Shown here one piece after another: positions 47,201 through 61,384 of a stretch of DNA of 64,000 bases. The stretch's first letter is position 1, and every line of letters begins with the position of its first letter. Origin of the DNA: Luscinia megarhynchos. Lineage: Eukaryota; Chordata; Aves; Passeriformes; Turdidae. The notes under the pieces were generated by a model. The model was given only the letters and a program-made list of their open reading frames with translations. It had not been told where the DNA came from and made no database searches. The translations under genes were made by a program, and so were the position numbers. Location of the stretch: positions 9,532,146 through 9,596,145 of the forward strand of contig JAPFBE010000002.1 in assembly GCA_034336665.1 (NCBI GenBank), given 5' to 3'.

Positions 47201-50200
47201 TCTGAAATCTCAGCAGTTTCTCTGAATTGGAATGATGAATTTTACTATCTCTGTTGAAAGATTTTATTCCATTTCACTGCAGCTAGCACTGCACATATAC
47301 AAATAGGTAAGGAATAAAATGCTTTCTTCCTCTTCATCCAAATGTAGTGTCATTTGAACCATGGAGAGCTTTTGCAGTTTTTCTCTTGCATTCACAAAAA
47401 TTATGCAGATACAGTACCCTATTCTTCATGGGTTTGTGTACCTTAATAAATTACTTCATCACTTGCTTTGTTCAATTGACAATTAAGCATGTATCTATCT
47501 GTTCAAAAAAGCATGGTCTGTCTTATCTTATCTGGCACTGCCTTGCAGTGCATGTACTTGGCCCTTAATTATGCCTGATAATGTATCTCCACTTACACTG
47601 AGTACCCTGGCTGCTTTTAACATGTTTTGCTTCTTCAACAACAAATTTAGTGAACAGAAGGTACCCAGAGCACAGCCCTGAACATGCTGGTGCCCAAACT
47701 GTGGACAGACCAAAAGTTCGAAAATCTCAATGCTAGCCCTGCTGAAGTTTGAGTGATAGACTCCTTCCTAGGACTTGCTCTAGCTTCTTGCAGAAGTCAC
47801 ATTTATTCTTCTAGGCTATCTAGGCAGTTATCAGTGTTTCTCAGTTCCCTACACTCAACTCAGTGCCTGCATTTAAAAAAATATAGAAAAAAAATGTTTA
47901 AATGTGTGTGGTTCTGCAGTTTATGTTGTGTTTATGAACTCTAAAAGAAGCTTTACAAATTTCTCTTTGACATCTGGGTTTTATTATTAGCCAAGCTGAA
48001 CAGCTCTTTCTTGGCCTAAGTAACATGCTTAGCAATAGTTTACATAAAGTAAATATTTGTCTCTTTCATTGGCCCTCTGTACACAGAAAGGCTGTCATTA
48101 GGCTGTTGACATAAACTTTGCACTGCTGACCTGCTGAGTTTCATGGAGGAATCCTGAGTTATTGACTTCCATTGGCTGATGATCAGCTGGTGTGATTCCT
48201 GCAAGCAGCAAACTGGAACTTCTCTTCACACTGAACTGACATAATGAGTGTAAACAAACTTGTCCATACATCTAAAATCTTTCCTCCACCAAGCAATTAC
48301 TGTATGTGCTCTGAGTGTCAAATGTGTGCAGTCACAGGTGTGAGAGGGATGGCTCAGCCCATTCTTCCCAACTCACAATTACAGTGATAACAAAACAGAG
48401 TCCTCCTTAAAGAGAACTCAGCTGGCATTGCAATCCTCCTGTACCAGACTGAGCATTTGGACATCATCAAGCTGCAATTGAGTCTAAATTGAATGAGCCA
48501 CTGGGATCCTTCAGGCACGTCTTCAAGCTGTCACCAGCTGTTGTGCCTGTTTTTAATGTGGAGCCGAGCCTGATTTCATAGTTGATAAAAGGCCTTTCTA
48601 TGCAAAACATAGTAATTTACAACAGAAAATCAGTTGGTTTCAGTTGGGGTCATCTCTTCCAGTAGCTGAAGAGATTGATAACACCAGTAGAGCAAACCTG
48701 ACTTAGAAAATTTGTTCCATTCTGTCATTTTCCTAAACAGATTCCTTTTCTGTGTAACACTCTCTACATGTTAATTCCCTTGGACAATAAACTACATGCT
48801 TCCTAAGCCACTCTACCAGGCAACAGAAGATGTTTTTTAGCTTTTTCTTTGAGGCCTCAGAAGAGGAAACCAGCTGGGGTGGATATAGTGTTATAATGAC
48901 TGTCTTCATTTCCTCTCTGGAGGCGTCCTTGGGCACACTGGAAGTCTGGAGAAGGCAGTTGTTTCCATGGTCCTGAATAGAACTCAAAATCACATTTGTG
49001 CTTGCATTTGCCACTTGCATTTAGATTTGAAGGATCATTTCAATAAATGAGCATCAGGAGGAATGATTTGACTGCATTACTTGTGTTTGGTACATTCAAA
49101 GGGTTCCAAAGAATATAATTCTAACATGCTAATTATGAGATCAAATGCTTGTTTTGGAGGCTGCCTGTCCCTTTGGCTGTAATTTCTTCCCCTTTCCTTT
49201 TCTGTGTTAGCCATGGATCAGTTTGGTTTTTCTTGTAATGGTATCTCACATTTGACCAAATTAATGCAGTAGCTTTGCCAATATATGCAAGCTTGCCTTG
49301 GCTAGAAAGACAGTAAATTTTACATCTTACTGAAATCTGATTGCTTTATTTATTTGCTGTCATTAATGGTAACTATTTAAGACAGTATGTCTATTTATCA
49401 TCATTAATTTTACGTCCTCAAACAATCTTTTCCCATTTGGCCAACCCACATGATAAAGTAAGTTCATAAAACAACAAAATAAACCAACAATTTAGACTGT
49501 GGTTAATTCTTTTCATGAGACCTTCTCATCTCTAGCCACTTCTGCTCCCAAACTTGAAAATTCACAGATGTTGCAGGTAGAATTTTCCCAAAGAATGAGT
49601 GAAATGAGCAAACCTCAGTTTTGATGTATTTTCATATAAGCAGTGTGAAATAGCAGATGTATTGCTCAGGATACTTTCTGGTCAGAAAGCCTTAGGAAAA
49701 GCAACTGGCAGAGCTGAATGAGTCCTGAAAAAGAACTGCATTATTTTAAATCATTTGTAACTGTCTTACAGCCCAGTCTGAGAAGAACTGGGGTGTGTAC
49801 CAAGTTTTCCTGAAGGGTTCTGAGAAGAACCAGAGTTTTCTGGAGACACTCAAGTGTGTTTTATTCCAAACATTCAATGGCTGGAAGCCTGAATCTGGTA
49901 GCAGTGATTCAGCAATGAGATTTGAATATGAACTGCCCCATCACTCATGTCTTTTGCTTCATCTTTAGTACAGAAGACAAAATATTAACAAACAGGGCTT
50001 CAGCCAGTTCGTTCCATATTTGGGAACCTCTTAGGTCTTATGGCTCTGGGTCTACCTCCTCTGCTGCCACTGAACCCACTTCTTGCTGTGAAGAATTACT
50101 GCAATAACTCTCAGGTAGGGTTAACTTCCAGCCCTGTTAGTGACATATCTTCCTCTGAACTGTGAAATCAAAGTTCCATACACAGTCATGATGTCTGGCT

Positions 50201-50880
50201 CTGCTTCTTTGGAAAGCTGAATATAGCTTTGGATTTTTCCCTGTACTTTTTTGGTGGTTGGTGACTAAGAGTGCATTATAGAACCTGTCATTACTCAGTG
50301 CATTTTATAATCACTGTCCTTCTTATACATAACATAACTCAAGAAGAACAGAACCCACCTAGAAATAATTTCAATTTTATTTTGCCTGCTAAAGAGTAAG
50401 TTGATGACTCTTGAGAGAACAGTGCTCCAAGACATGCTTCAAAATTTCCTATAAGCTGTGGATACTTTGAACAGCCTGTAACTGAGGTTTGCTGAAAAAC
50501 AGTTTCAAAACATAAACCTGTGTGGCATCCAAACTCTGTTTCATCTCTGGTGATGTTTCACATAAGTAAACTCAAACAGTAAAATGAAACATATGAGAGT
50601 TGGGAACAGGGTCAGATAGCATGGCAAAAATATAGAGACACTGTCTGAGAGTATGGGAATGAGCTCAGGAAAGTCAAAACCCATTTGGAATTAAATTTAG
50701 CAAAGGAAGAGAAGAGCAAAAAGAAAGAGCAACCAGCAGCAAAAAGAAGATTAGAGAAAATGTGGATCTGCTGCAAAATGAAATGGGGCAACGAATCTGG
50801 TGATGGGGCATGGACACAGCCCAGGTACTCAATGCCTTTGTTGCCTCATTTTTTGCTGTTAGCTTTCCCTCCAGGAAACT
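44280..50880. other. Intergenic or intronic, no gene seen
   Basis: AT-rich. No recognised transposon, exon chain or RNA gene. If the exon at 44196-44278 is real, this could be its first intron, but nothing here supports a second exon. Confidence 0.5.
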
Positions 50881-50884
50881 GAGC

Positions 50885-51610
50885 CCTTGAGCTCACTGGG
50901 AAAGTCTGAAGGCATGAATAGTCCTCCATTGAGGCAGACTGAGAGAAGGGACACTGAAATCAGTTGCATATCTGCAAGTTCACAGGACCTCATGAGACAC
51001 ATCAAACTGGCTGATACCATTGAGATAGAACTTTGGATTACAATCTTTGAAAGATTGTGGTGATCAGAAGAAGATTCTGTGGATGGAAAGAAATCCACTG
51101 TCACTCCTATTTTCAAGAAGAGCAAGGAGCAGGACCTGGGGATCTGCAGGCTGAGCAGCTGACCTCAGTTCCTGGGAAGGTGTGGGAGCCATTCTAGTAA
51201 GAATGAGGTGATTGGGAGTAGTCAGTCAGTCAGTAGTCACTTCACGTAAGTGGGAAGGGAAAATCTTGCTTGGGAGTCTCATAGCCTTCAGCAATGAAGT
51301 AACCAGCTCACTGTGTGAGGAAAAGACAGCTGATTTGTGGTCTTGTGCAAGACTTTCAGCACAGTCTTCTCTAACAACCACATAGGTAAACTCTTGAAGT
51401 AAGGACGAGATGGATGGGCAGTGATGTGTATTGACAACAGCCTGGCTTGCAGGGGTGTAATCAGTGGTGTGAAGTGCAGTTCCTGGGTGCCAGTCACCAC
51501 TCCATTAGTGTGCTACCCTGTGGAGCACACTGAGACCAACACTCCTTAACATCTGCATCCACAACAGGGATGATGTGACAGACTGAACCCAGAACATCTC
51601 AGGTAGAATC
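50885..51610 (+). mobile_element. CR1-type LINE fragment, reverse-transcriptase region
   Basis: The plus strand carries decayed CR1 ORF2 sequence: a CCTATTTTCAAGAAGAGCAA, GACCTGGGGATCTGCAGGCT phrase (the PIFKK...DPGNYRPVSL region), then DNSLACRGVISGVK, SSWVPVT, and NICIHNRDD (from FNIFINDLDD) in order. Frames are shifted between these pieces, so the copy is dead. A short GTCA repeat lies at about 51218-51236 inside it. Confidence 0.85.
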
Positions 51611-54600
51611 CAGTCCCATAATCAAGAGCTATTCCATCAAAATTTTTACAGCTTGAGCAGTGAGCCATGCTCATGGGAAAAACAGGCAACTAGAAAGAGC
51701 AGATCTGTTTGGGGTTGGAGAAGAACTGTGTAGCTTTTCTAAATTTATTATTTTTTCTTCTTTGGCTGTACAAAGAAACTGAACCAGGTGGCAGTTTGTA
51801 TCAAGCCCTTTCTTCCCCACCATTATGCATATACACTCTATCATAGTATGTTTGATGTCTTCATTTGATAACTAACAGCTGTCAGGCATACACTGCAGGT
51901 ACAACATTTCTTGAAATATATTAATTTAGAGTTGTTGCTGCTTGTCCCTGTGTTTCTTTCTTTCCCACAGAAAACTTCTGGCTCAGCACTGTCATTTTGC
52001 ATGAGAAGGTAAAACTTCAGGTGTAAAAGGACTGTTGTGGATAATTGAAACAAGTGTGCTGGTAGCTTGAGTAATTAGGCATTGATGTGTACATGGTGGT
52101 CTACAAAGCAAACTGAGGGGAAAATTCTGCAAAATCTAAGGCTTTTCTGGGAATCCTCTCATATTTGGAATTCCTAACACCAAAACATCCATTGATCAGG
52201 AATCCTTCTTGCCAGTGCAGTGGCTGCCTCACAGAGGGAGGTGTGAGGGAGCAGTGTCTGCCCACAGTAGGGATTTTTATTTCTGCCATCCCACTTTGGT
52301 TAGCTACGGACTAACTTAATGCACTGCATCACTCCTGTGAATGTGACGCTTTTTTATTCTCAGAGGGCCAGAGCCTTAGCTTTTCTTAGTCCTCAACTTT
52401 CCAAAGGCTGTTCCAGGTCCATCTTGGTAAGGCAGAGCCACTGGTCTGCAATGAATGCTCCACAGTAGTGCTGCCGCTTCGCGGTGCTTGTGGGTACGGG
52501 CACACATGACTCAAACCCTTTCATGCTTTTCACAGTTAAAAAAAACCAAGCAAACATTTCATCCTGTTCAGGCTAGCCATGAGTGTGGTTTAACACACAT
52601 GGTTTGAGTTTTTAAAGTTTCTGTCTTTAGTCTCTTTCACATGCGATTACAGGAAAGGTATAAAACAGGTTTTGAAAGTTTTCTCAGCTGAAAAAAATCT
52701 GGCTCTTGATCAAAATAGCCTAAGTTATTGTAGTGAAATGGTATTAATGTAAAAACACTTATCTGAAGGAGTTTTAGTTTTTAGTTTTCTATAAAGTATG
52801 TTGTATTAGTGTATAGCTCCATTTGTTTTTACCAAACAATACTTGACTCAAAGTCCTGCTTAAGGTGGCCTTATACTATAATCAAGGCTTTGATTCTACA
52901 TGTGTATTTCCTGTTGGGATTTTTTTGTATGTTGGGTTTTCGGGGGGTTGAGGGTGTAGGGGTTTTTTTTCTGTTGCATTTATAGTGAAACTTATATATC
53001 TATGACAAGATGCAAATCTGACAAATGAGTACCACATGGCAACTCCCTAGTCCAGAGATATGATGAGTGGAGAAGTGGGGGTTGTGCTCAGTGCAAGTGG
53101 AAACATTCATAAAATTTCAAGGATGCTTTCTCAGTGGAAAAATAAACAAACAACTGGTGACCTAAAGTATTGTGGCTCATTTTTACGTTTCTCTTACAGA
53201 ATTTTAAAAAACAGAATGGAATTGTGGCAACTCTGTTACTGCTTTGCCCACATGAGCTTTGACTCGTGCAACAAAGAAGTTTTCATTAAAAAAAGAAGTG
53301 GGGATAAAACTGCTGCTCCAACTAGGAGTTAATGCAGATATCCCCAAGTATTTACAGTGTGCGTGTTAAATGCATACTTGCTCACAAGCCCTCTGATATA
53401 CTGAAGCTACTCATATCTTAAGTGTCCTATTCCAAGACATACTGTTTCCAGATCACTGCAGAATTTCCATTCAAATGAAGCTACTGTGTCATTTAGCTGC
53501 TATACACTCAGCAGAACAAAACTTCATATAAATACATTGTTTAGTACAAATGCCTAAAACAACTATGGGGAAAGTGTACAAGACTATCTACCTGAATATC
53601 TTGTTTTGTCCTCTGTTTTGTGTGTAATTACAATTCAAGTATTTTGGAAATGTTAACTATCCCTGTGTGATCTGTTTATCTGATACGAACACGAAGGTTT
53701 TCCTGTGTCTGAATACTCAGCTCTGCTGTTTCTTCATGGATAAATCTCTAAACCTAGATCAGTGCAACACAAACAATGCAGACAGAAATAATGACAGAAA
53801 ATTCATGTGGAGCAGTCTGTTAGGATGACACCATCATCAAAGTGGTTGACAGGTAGTGTTTATTTCATTACTGAGGAAGCTGTGACAGCTGTGTGCCTCC
53901 AACTGTTTTTTCAGCCTTTCCATTTTTGATTCACAGTATGTAGGAGAAGCAAACTTTGCATTTTGAAACCAGAAGAGGCAGAGCAACACTCAGCACTTGT
54001 CTCCACATCCTCTTGCACCTGCACAAGGATCAGAGAGGAGCTTGGTCATAATGCCTGCATCTGCCCTGAAGTGCAATGGATCAGTTTGATGGGCTTCAGA
54101 TGGGTCTCTACCTCTGTAATGGTCATGAAACAAAGAGCTGTCAACTGCCAGTTTACTTAAAATACATCTCAGAAACAGTAGGGAAAGCCTAAGGATTGAG
54201 GGCCACATTCAGGCTATCTGCAGATTTCCCAAACTGAACCTGTCTCGCTGCAGTTTAGAAACTTAAGACATTCTTCATCTGATGCTGAAATTTCTGTTAA
54301 GCAGCTAGAATAGCCTGCAGTGTACAGCATTTTTTTTTTTTACATCCTCTCTCTCTCTTTACTGGTATATCACCATTTTCTCAGCTGTTGCTGTTCAATA
54401 TTCAATTATTGTTGACTCATAAATCCCTGGTGTCTCTCTTGACAACTTCAGCCACCCTGTATCTCAAGAAGTTTCCACTCCTGGGTGAGGTGATGATGTG
54501 GTCCTCATCATCACTATTTGAAAGGTGATAGAGACAACAGAGATAGACTCTTCCTAGAGGACAAAACAGAGAAAAAGAATAAGTAGCAGTCAAAAGGTGC

Positions 54601-54650
54601 AACAAAGGAAATTTTGATTGAACAAGTGGGGGAAAAAAATCTTCACCATG
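51611..54650. other. Intergenic, no gene seen
   Basis: AT-rich; a T/G-rich tract lies at about 52915-52975. Nothing else recognised. Confidence 0.6.
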
Positions 54651-54659
54651 TCAGCATTA

Positions 54660-54855
54660 AACTTAAAACTTCTGACAGAAGTTGGTGAGAGGATTTGTGG
54701 AATCTCCAGGAATCTCCATTCTTACAAGTATTCTAAACCTGACTACATAGGGGTCTTGGCAACATTCTTCTCCAGGATAGTCCTGCATTGAACAGCAGAT
54801 TGGATTAGATAACTTTTGCAGGGCTCTTGTAAACTTTTATTTTTCTATGATGGTT
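54660..54855 (+). mobile_element. CR1-type LINE 3'-end fragment, strongly diverged
   Basis: The order GGAATCTCCATTCTTACAAG, TATTCTAAACCTGACTACAT, GATTGGATTAGATAACTTTT, GCAGGGCTCTTGTAAAC and TTCTATGAT follows a CR1 3'UTR subfamily of the 'gtggagtctcc...ggactagatgatctc' kind, with many substitutions. Confidence 0.65.
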
Positions 54856-55137
54856 GAAAAGGGAACTTAAAATTGAGCTTTACATAATTAATTTGTTTCT
54901 GAGCCTCATTCTCAGTGACATGATCACAGAAAAGGACAGTCAGAGATGAGGAAAAGTGAATATAGTAAATACTAAGAGACCTGGATTGTGCTTGGCTGTC
55001 TTAATCCCTTGCTGTCTGTGAGCCTTATTAGGATAATCAGAGAACTGATAAGCTGTTAATACTAATATCCAATATCCATATGGAATCAAACTACTCTTTT
55101 CCACTTCATATATTCTTGTCTAAAGGTCAAAGGATAT

Positions 55138-55280
55138 ACCTTTTCCATTTTCCACTTTTTTCCTTTTTTTCCCTCTTCTCTTTTCCCTGTTCTTTTACCC
55201 CTTATCCATTTTTATTTCTCCATTTCCCTCTTTCTTCTCCCTTTCAATCTCCACTTCTGCTTCTCATTTTGTTTTGTTTT
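55138..55280. repeat. Polypyrimidine tract
   Basis: About 140 bp are almost purely C and T on the plus strand (TTTTCCATTTTCCACTTTTT, later CCCTCTTTCTTCTCCC). Such tracts can adopt triplex structure, but this is simple sequence without a known role. Confidence 0.8.
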
Positions 55281-57816
55281 GAAGTTCTGTAGAATGCTTT
55301 TGGGAAAATAATCTTGGAGCAGAACACAGGAGTATGTTCCTGTAACCTTATGATTTCTCAGCTTTCCTCATGGTCCCACTGATCATGAGGCTCTTTAAAC
55401 AATGGTCCTTGCTGTCCAAGAGAGTAGAGGTGGAAGGTTTTTGAAATTCAAGTGCTCCCTGATCCCTCAGGGGCTCGGGGTCAGGCAGGCTGCACTGATC
55501 ACAAGCTCTGTGGTCCATCCTTCTCTGCAGCTGTTTGCTCCCAGCCTCAGAAGGGCCCTGTCACAGTGACTGCAGCCACAAACTTCAGCTGCTTGGGACA
55601 GAGGCAGACTGCACCTCTGCATTAATAAAAGAAACCTGTTGTGACTGTCATGGCATTTGCTCCTGAATTGTTGTCCTTCTACTAATGCACAAGATTAACT
55701 CTCAGTATAAGAAGGCAAGTCTCTGATTTCAAGAAGTACTCCTCAAACTAAAACACACCTGAGCATGGACACATGTCTAAAGAGAGGAGATTAAAAGCTG
55801 TCATATTAACTACATGACTAGCAAGATCAGCATAATTTATAGGATCAATTGCATTTTTTTATGTCCTACAATACAGAAGAATATGGAGGAGAATTTCTTC
55901 TCTACCTAACTCCAAGACATAATTTGTTACCTGGAGTTAGTTATTTTAAACAACTATCCTATGCTATCTGATAGATTTGCCTCAAATTAAAAAAAAAAAA
56001 AAAGATCCCCAGAAGATTGCCCTAAATGGGCCAGAGTCCTAGATAATCAGTGATTCAGTGAGCTAAGATGTGATTTATTGTTCTGATTCTGTGTTATTTC
56101 TGCCATGTGCATGTCACAGAAAATAGACAGCATTGTAATTTAGGGTAATCACTGAAAATTGTGAAAGGTTTCCACCTGCAATATTAATGGATATTTTAAA
56201 CTTAAAACCAACAGTGAGTCCTTGCTACAATTGGTGCTTTATTCAGCTCCTAAAAGCTAATCTCAGCCCTCAGTAGGATCAAGGATTGAATAAACAAAAA
56301 AGAGTATGCAGCAAGATCAAGGAAAACAAACACATATTTCTTCTCTTAGAGTCCAAAAAATCATAAAATGTAGTAAAACCTAGCACAGTTGTACTATCAT
56401 TGTCTATTCTGCTTTCTCCTAATTTTAACTCAGAAGCAAATACGAGTGTACTTCCCTAAAGGAAATCATTCTTCTGGAGGAGACTTGAGCCTGGATTAGT
56501 TGTGATATAAATCAATATTAAATTCCTATGTGCATTTCTCATTATGTAAAGTTTTACAGACATGTGACCTTGCAAAGAATTAGTTGGCAGAATTCTGTCT
56601 TTGAAGACTACAAATCACTGGACTTAAAAAATTCTTTGTGTCTTCTTATTAATCTGATGACACATTATGTGTTTCTCTAGGTACAAGAAAGTTTTGACAC
56701 TCTATTGCATGAATAATTTTTTTCTTTCATAGTTTTTCTTCATTTTGAAGCCATGTCATGAATATATGCTTGCTCTTAATATATACTTAGGAAGATGTTA
56801 CTGCAGTTTTCATTTTCTTGACAGCAGGTGTAGACTGTCAGAGAGCTCCAAAGCCTGGCTGCTGGGCAATGGTCAGGGAGCAGGAAGCCAAACATCTGAG
56901 CAAGTGACCCCACCAGCACTCCCACAGAAAGAAAGCAAAATGACCAGAGTGTGTTTGTTGATGGCAGCCAAGTTCAGCCAAGAGTCTGTATCATTGCACA
57001 AGCCCACAGGGATGAGGAAGCCAGAAAGTCAAGCCAGGAATATGAGTTTTGGGGTAAAGCTCTGGGTCTGAGTCAGCAGGACTCGTGGCTGGACATGGAC
57101 TAGCCAGCTGCAACATAGCACAGGCACAGACCAAAGGCAAGATCCTCAGTTTAAAGGCAGCTGCCAAAAGTAGGAGTGAGGGAAAGCCCTGCTGTGGCTT
57201 CTTAGAACTGTTTTTACAGGGAATGCTAAACACGAGACCTACACTGTCACAGAGCAGTGAAGTTTCTGTCCCTGCTCTGGAAGTGAACCTTTTCTTACTG
57301 AGTCGTCTTCAGACTTTAACATCTAGTGGAGAGCTCTGTCCTGGTTTCCTGTCTGGGCACAGAATTAAAAAGGTCCTCCTGCCTTTTACTGCAGCTGGAG
57401 TGGTTACATACTGCATGGTGTCTAAAATTGTCTCAGAGAGAATGATAGTTACACTGCATGATCTTCTGATCCAGACTTTCACTTCAGAGTGTTGCCTTGT
57501 TATTAATCTGTGCCCATTAGGAGCCTTTGTTGCAGAGAAGCCATTGGTGCCAGCAGCAATTCCTGTCAGACAGAAGTGGCAGACCTAAGCCCAGGATATC
57601 CCTGTGGAATGCTGTGGGATATCCCATGAGGCACACTGAACATTGTACTGTTTGAACTCTGTCTCTCCTGGGGTATGGAGGAAGGTTTGAGAGGGTTTGG
57701 GGTGCAGGGCAGAGTGCACAGTAGCACAGGCATTGTGTGATTTGGAGACTGAAAAGCTTAGAGATGTCACTATGCTAAAATGCCTCTTTTTCACAGCCAG
57801 AAGTCACTCTGTCACT

Positions 57817-57834
57817 GATGATGATGATGATGAT
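57817..57834. repeat. (GAT)6 microsatellite
   Basis: Six perfect GAT units. Confidence 0.9.
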
Positions 57835-60800
57835 ATGAAATCTTTCAGGGTCCTCCATCATACTTTTACAGGTCTAGTCACGCTTACACATTGAGAAAAA
57901 AATATGCCTATTTGCCAAAGCAGAGATATTTTCTGAATTTGCAATCCCATTTTAACTGCTAAAATCAATAATTAATGTGGTAACAATTTAACAACTTACA
58001 ATAAGAAAGCCTAGAGAGACATGTGTGCAGCTCATAATGATTTTGGGGTACCATAGCTTACCTTTAGATGTATGATATTTTGTCCAAAGGAAACCATGTT
58101 GCCTTCTTATTAACAATAATTTGGTTTTAGTTTTGCCGCCTCATGTCTGCTATTTTAATATGGGCAAGAGAAGAAATTTGAGAGATGCAATGGTATGGCT
58201 CCTTGAGAACCTCCTTCCTTGACAGACAAGCAAAAAAAGATGGTTTGAAGTTTTCTTTATTCTATCTGACAAAACCCAGTGGCCTTGTAACTCCAAAACC
58301 TGATGTATTTCAGAGATCAGTTTTGTCTGTGCTCATGGTGTCTTTTTTTCATGCCAGGGGTACTGACCAAATCCATTGTAACTGTCATTTATTAAACTGT
58401 ACATTAGGAACAGCATATGGGAATGGCCACGTTGTTCAGAGAGAAATTGCTATTTATAACTGCTTCCAGCCTCCTCTTTCTCTACATTAAAGCATTTTAT
58501 GCTACAGCCAACTGTTCAAACATATAGTTCTGTGTATGCAGAACACTGACACTTTGAAGTCTGGATCATTTCAAAAGAAACTGTCCTCTGCTTTTTGAAC
58601 TCAGTATTGTTACTGGCTTCTTTTTCTCCTGATTATTTTGAATTTCAGCCAAGTGAAGGCAGTTTTGCAGTAGTTGAATGTAGCTCTTCTCCAGAAAAGT
58701 TGATTGCAATGTATTGTGTAGGGAAAGTAATTTTATTTTCTTAAGCATTTCTGTAACACCTCTGACCCCTGGCCATAAACCAGCACATTTGTGAGGGGAG
58801 GTGCTCTGTGAAGATACACAAGTCTGACACAGAGGGCAGCCATTGATCTACAGAGATTAATGAGGGAAAACTGCCCTTGGATATCTGTCAACTTCTAATT
58901 GTGTTTGCTTGCAGCAGATGGTCTCTCATTACTACTAAAGGAAATGAACATTAATTTGGATGAGCTAGATGCTAAAACACAAGCAACAGCATGACTTTTT
59001 TTAAAGGACTTTTTTTTTAAAACAAGGACTTTTTTAAAACATGGATGGAATACAGCTCTTGTCCCTCAAGGAACAAGCTGACCAGTAAAAAGATGCAAGG
59101 ATTAATTTTCCCAGTCTATTCCATAATCACTCATTTTCTTGTACTCTGACTTGGCACCAGCCAGCACTGAGGACTGCAGCAAGCAGATGTCTTGTGAGGT
59201 ATTAAGAGGCTGCCTTTTTGGTGCTGACAGAGTATGGCTCAAGGTGTGCAGAAAAAGCTGGCACCTGCTGAGGCTGTGCTAAGGACTTTATTTACCTCCT
59301 TACTTCCACTGTAGACCAAATTTGGTGCAACTGTTGCTGGATATACCCTTGTATCTGAAACTGTGCCAAAGCCATGGGAAACCTGCTGTGATTAAACATA
59401 ATAAGGGTTTTTAGCTTGTATCTTTGCCTTCCTTGAAAAGATTTATGCTTTCCCCACTTAAAAGTTTCATTACAGAGGGACTTCAGAAGTGAGATTGAGC
59501 TGCAGAATCTGCTTTCTATAGATTAATCTCTAGATAAAGTCAACATTTGCTTTTCTTAGTCATTTCTGACACTCTTAAAAATGACAGTAGCAATAATTGT
59601 GTTTCTTTTTAATGTAAAGTGAAACTTTGATATTTTCTCAACAATTTTCCCCCACTTGCTCTGTAAGATATGAAATGTTACTGACCCTTGGAAACCTGTT
59701 CCAGCATCTCCTAGTTCATTTGTGGTTCTGATGAGTCCAACTCCTAACACTGTGTCATTCACAAAATGGGGATTTCTGTATTATGGAACTGTCCTAAAGC
59801 CTTGAACTTGAGATATCAACGTGAATTGAAAAAATCAGTTACAATTTAATGTTTGGTATCCGATTTTGCATAGCATGCCAGACCTGTCAAATGAAACATA
59901 ATTGTATTTTGGCAGAAGTTCATTGGCACTGTCATGTTTTCTAAAAATCTTTAATTAGTAGGCTTTTTTAAAAACTCACTTCATTATGAAAATCTCCTCA
60001 AATAAATTAGGAAAAAGAAATTGGAGCTATGGATCTGAATAATAGGAGTAGTCTATGCGGTATTTACTGTTGGAGATGAAAATTCAGGCAAGCTGGATGC
60101 TGAAATGAATAATAAGCAATGGAAAACTGAAGCCAGAGGGGTTGAAATCTTTGCTGTTTTCTGCAAGCTTGGATCCTAAACCAGCACAGTGTGATAAAGC
60201 CAAAGTAGCATCATGAAGACCCATCACTGCCTTGAAGATAGAAACAGCACTGAGAAAAAAATAAGGGCAGATGGAATTTACTGAATGCTGCCAATTTTCT
60301 TTCCAACGTTGCCAGTTAGTGACTGGGATATGACCAAACTGTTGCAATATATGACTAATGAGTGTTTCAGTCATTCTGTGTTTGAACTGGAAATGCTCAG
60401 TGGACACTGGAATGGTGTCGACAAAATTTGTGTCAAGGCTCTCTGGAAGATGGCTTCATTGCACAGCAATTAGTGGTTGTCCAACATAATTCTGAGTGCT
60501 TTATAAAAATTACTATTTGTTCCATAGATTAATATGTATTTCCTGCTGTTTCAACCACATAAAATTTTTTCAACACAGGTAACTTTTTTTAAAATAACTG
60601 GGGACCTTATGAAAACTGTTAGGATCAAAAAAACTTCATAAAAGATCTAAAACAGAGAAAGCATTTTCAACAATCTATGTAGAGAGATTGTGAACCTCTA
60701 GCAAAATTTTGTTTTCAGAAGTTCTGATAAAAGTTTGAGCCTTGAGGAAGAAATGCAAAAAAATGGTCTTAAATGAAAAAATTTGTAAATATCGGAGAGG

Positions 60801-61384
60801 AATTTTATTTGGCTGGTCTTGAATTCTTCTATTTCAATAATCTGCAATGAAAAATGATCTCATGAAATTCACCAAGTAACTGATTCCTTGTGTTTTAGCA
60901 ACAATAAGCATAAAGATAACCAAAAGTCTGTAAGATGTCATTATCCATCTCCCTTAGCTGACTTTTATGGGAAGTGTGAAATAACTGGAAGAATTAAGAG
61001 CTGATTTGTCTTCCTACATTATGTAAGAAGTCGAGAAAACAATTTTAATTGCATTCAAATGGGATAAATATGCCATATATTGAAAATTACATGTATTTTT
61101 TTCTTTAACACTATAATGGCCACAGAGCTTGATTCAGAAATCCTGGGCAGGATGTTTGGATATTATTATTGCTGTCTTTGTTAATAGAAGTTATAAAAAA
61201 AGCAGGACAAAGGGACAACATTTCTATCATGATTAAAAGGTAGACAAAAATGCACAGACCAAAGGCATGCCACTGTCAATGTTTCAATCATTTCACCACA
61301 GTCTACAATCAAACAGAATACTCAAAAGGAAAATTGAGCATGAGAAAGACAGAGACCTTCCTGAGTGTGCCCTGAAGAGAGCCA

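Larger units (their letters stand above)
54856..61380. other. Intergenic, no gene seen
   Basis: AT-rich apart from a slightly GC-richer part at about 56830-57590 holding two consecutive plus-strand open frames (108 and 167 codons) without recognisable similarity. Other items: a pyrimidine tract (55138-55280), a poly(A) run near 55988-56002, a (GAT)6 microsatellite at 57817-57834, and a small repeat of AAAGGACTTTTTT-type units at about 58993-59040. Confidence 0.55.

Noticed and set aside
50859..51125. 88-codon minus-strand open frame
   Set aside because: Antisense to a CR1 reverse-transcriptase remnant.
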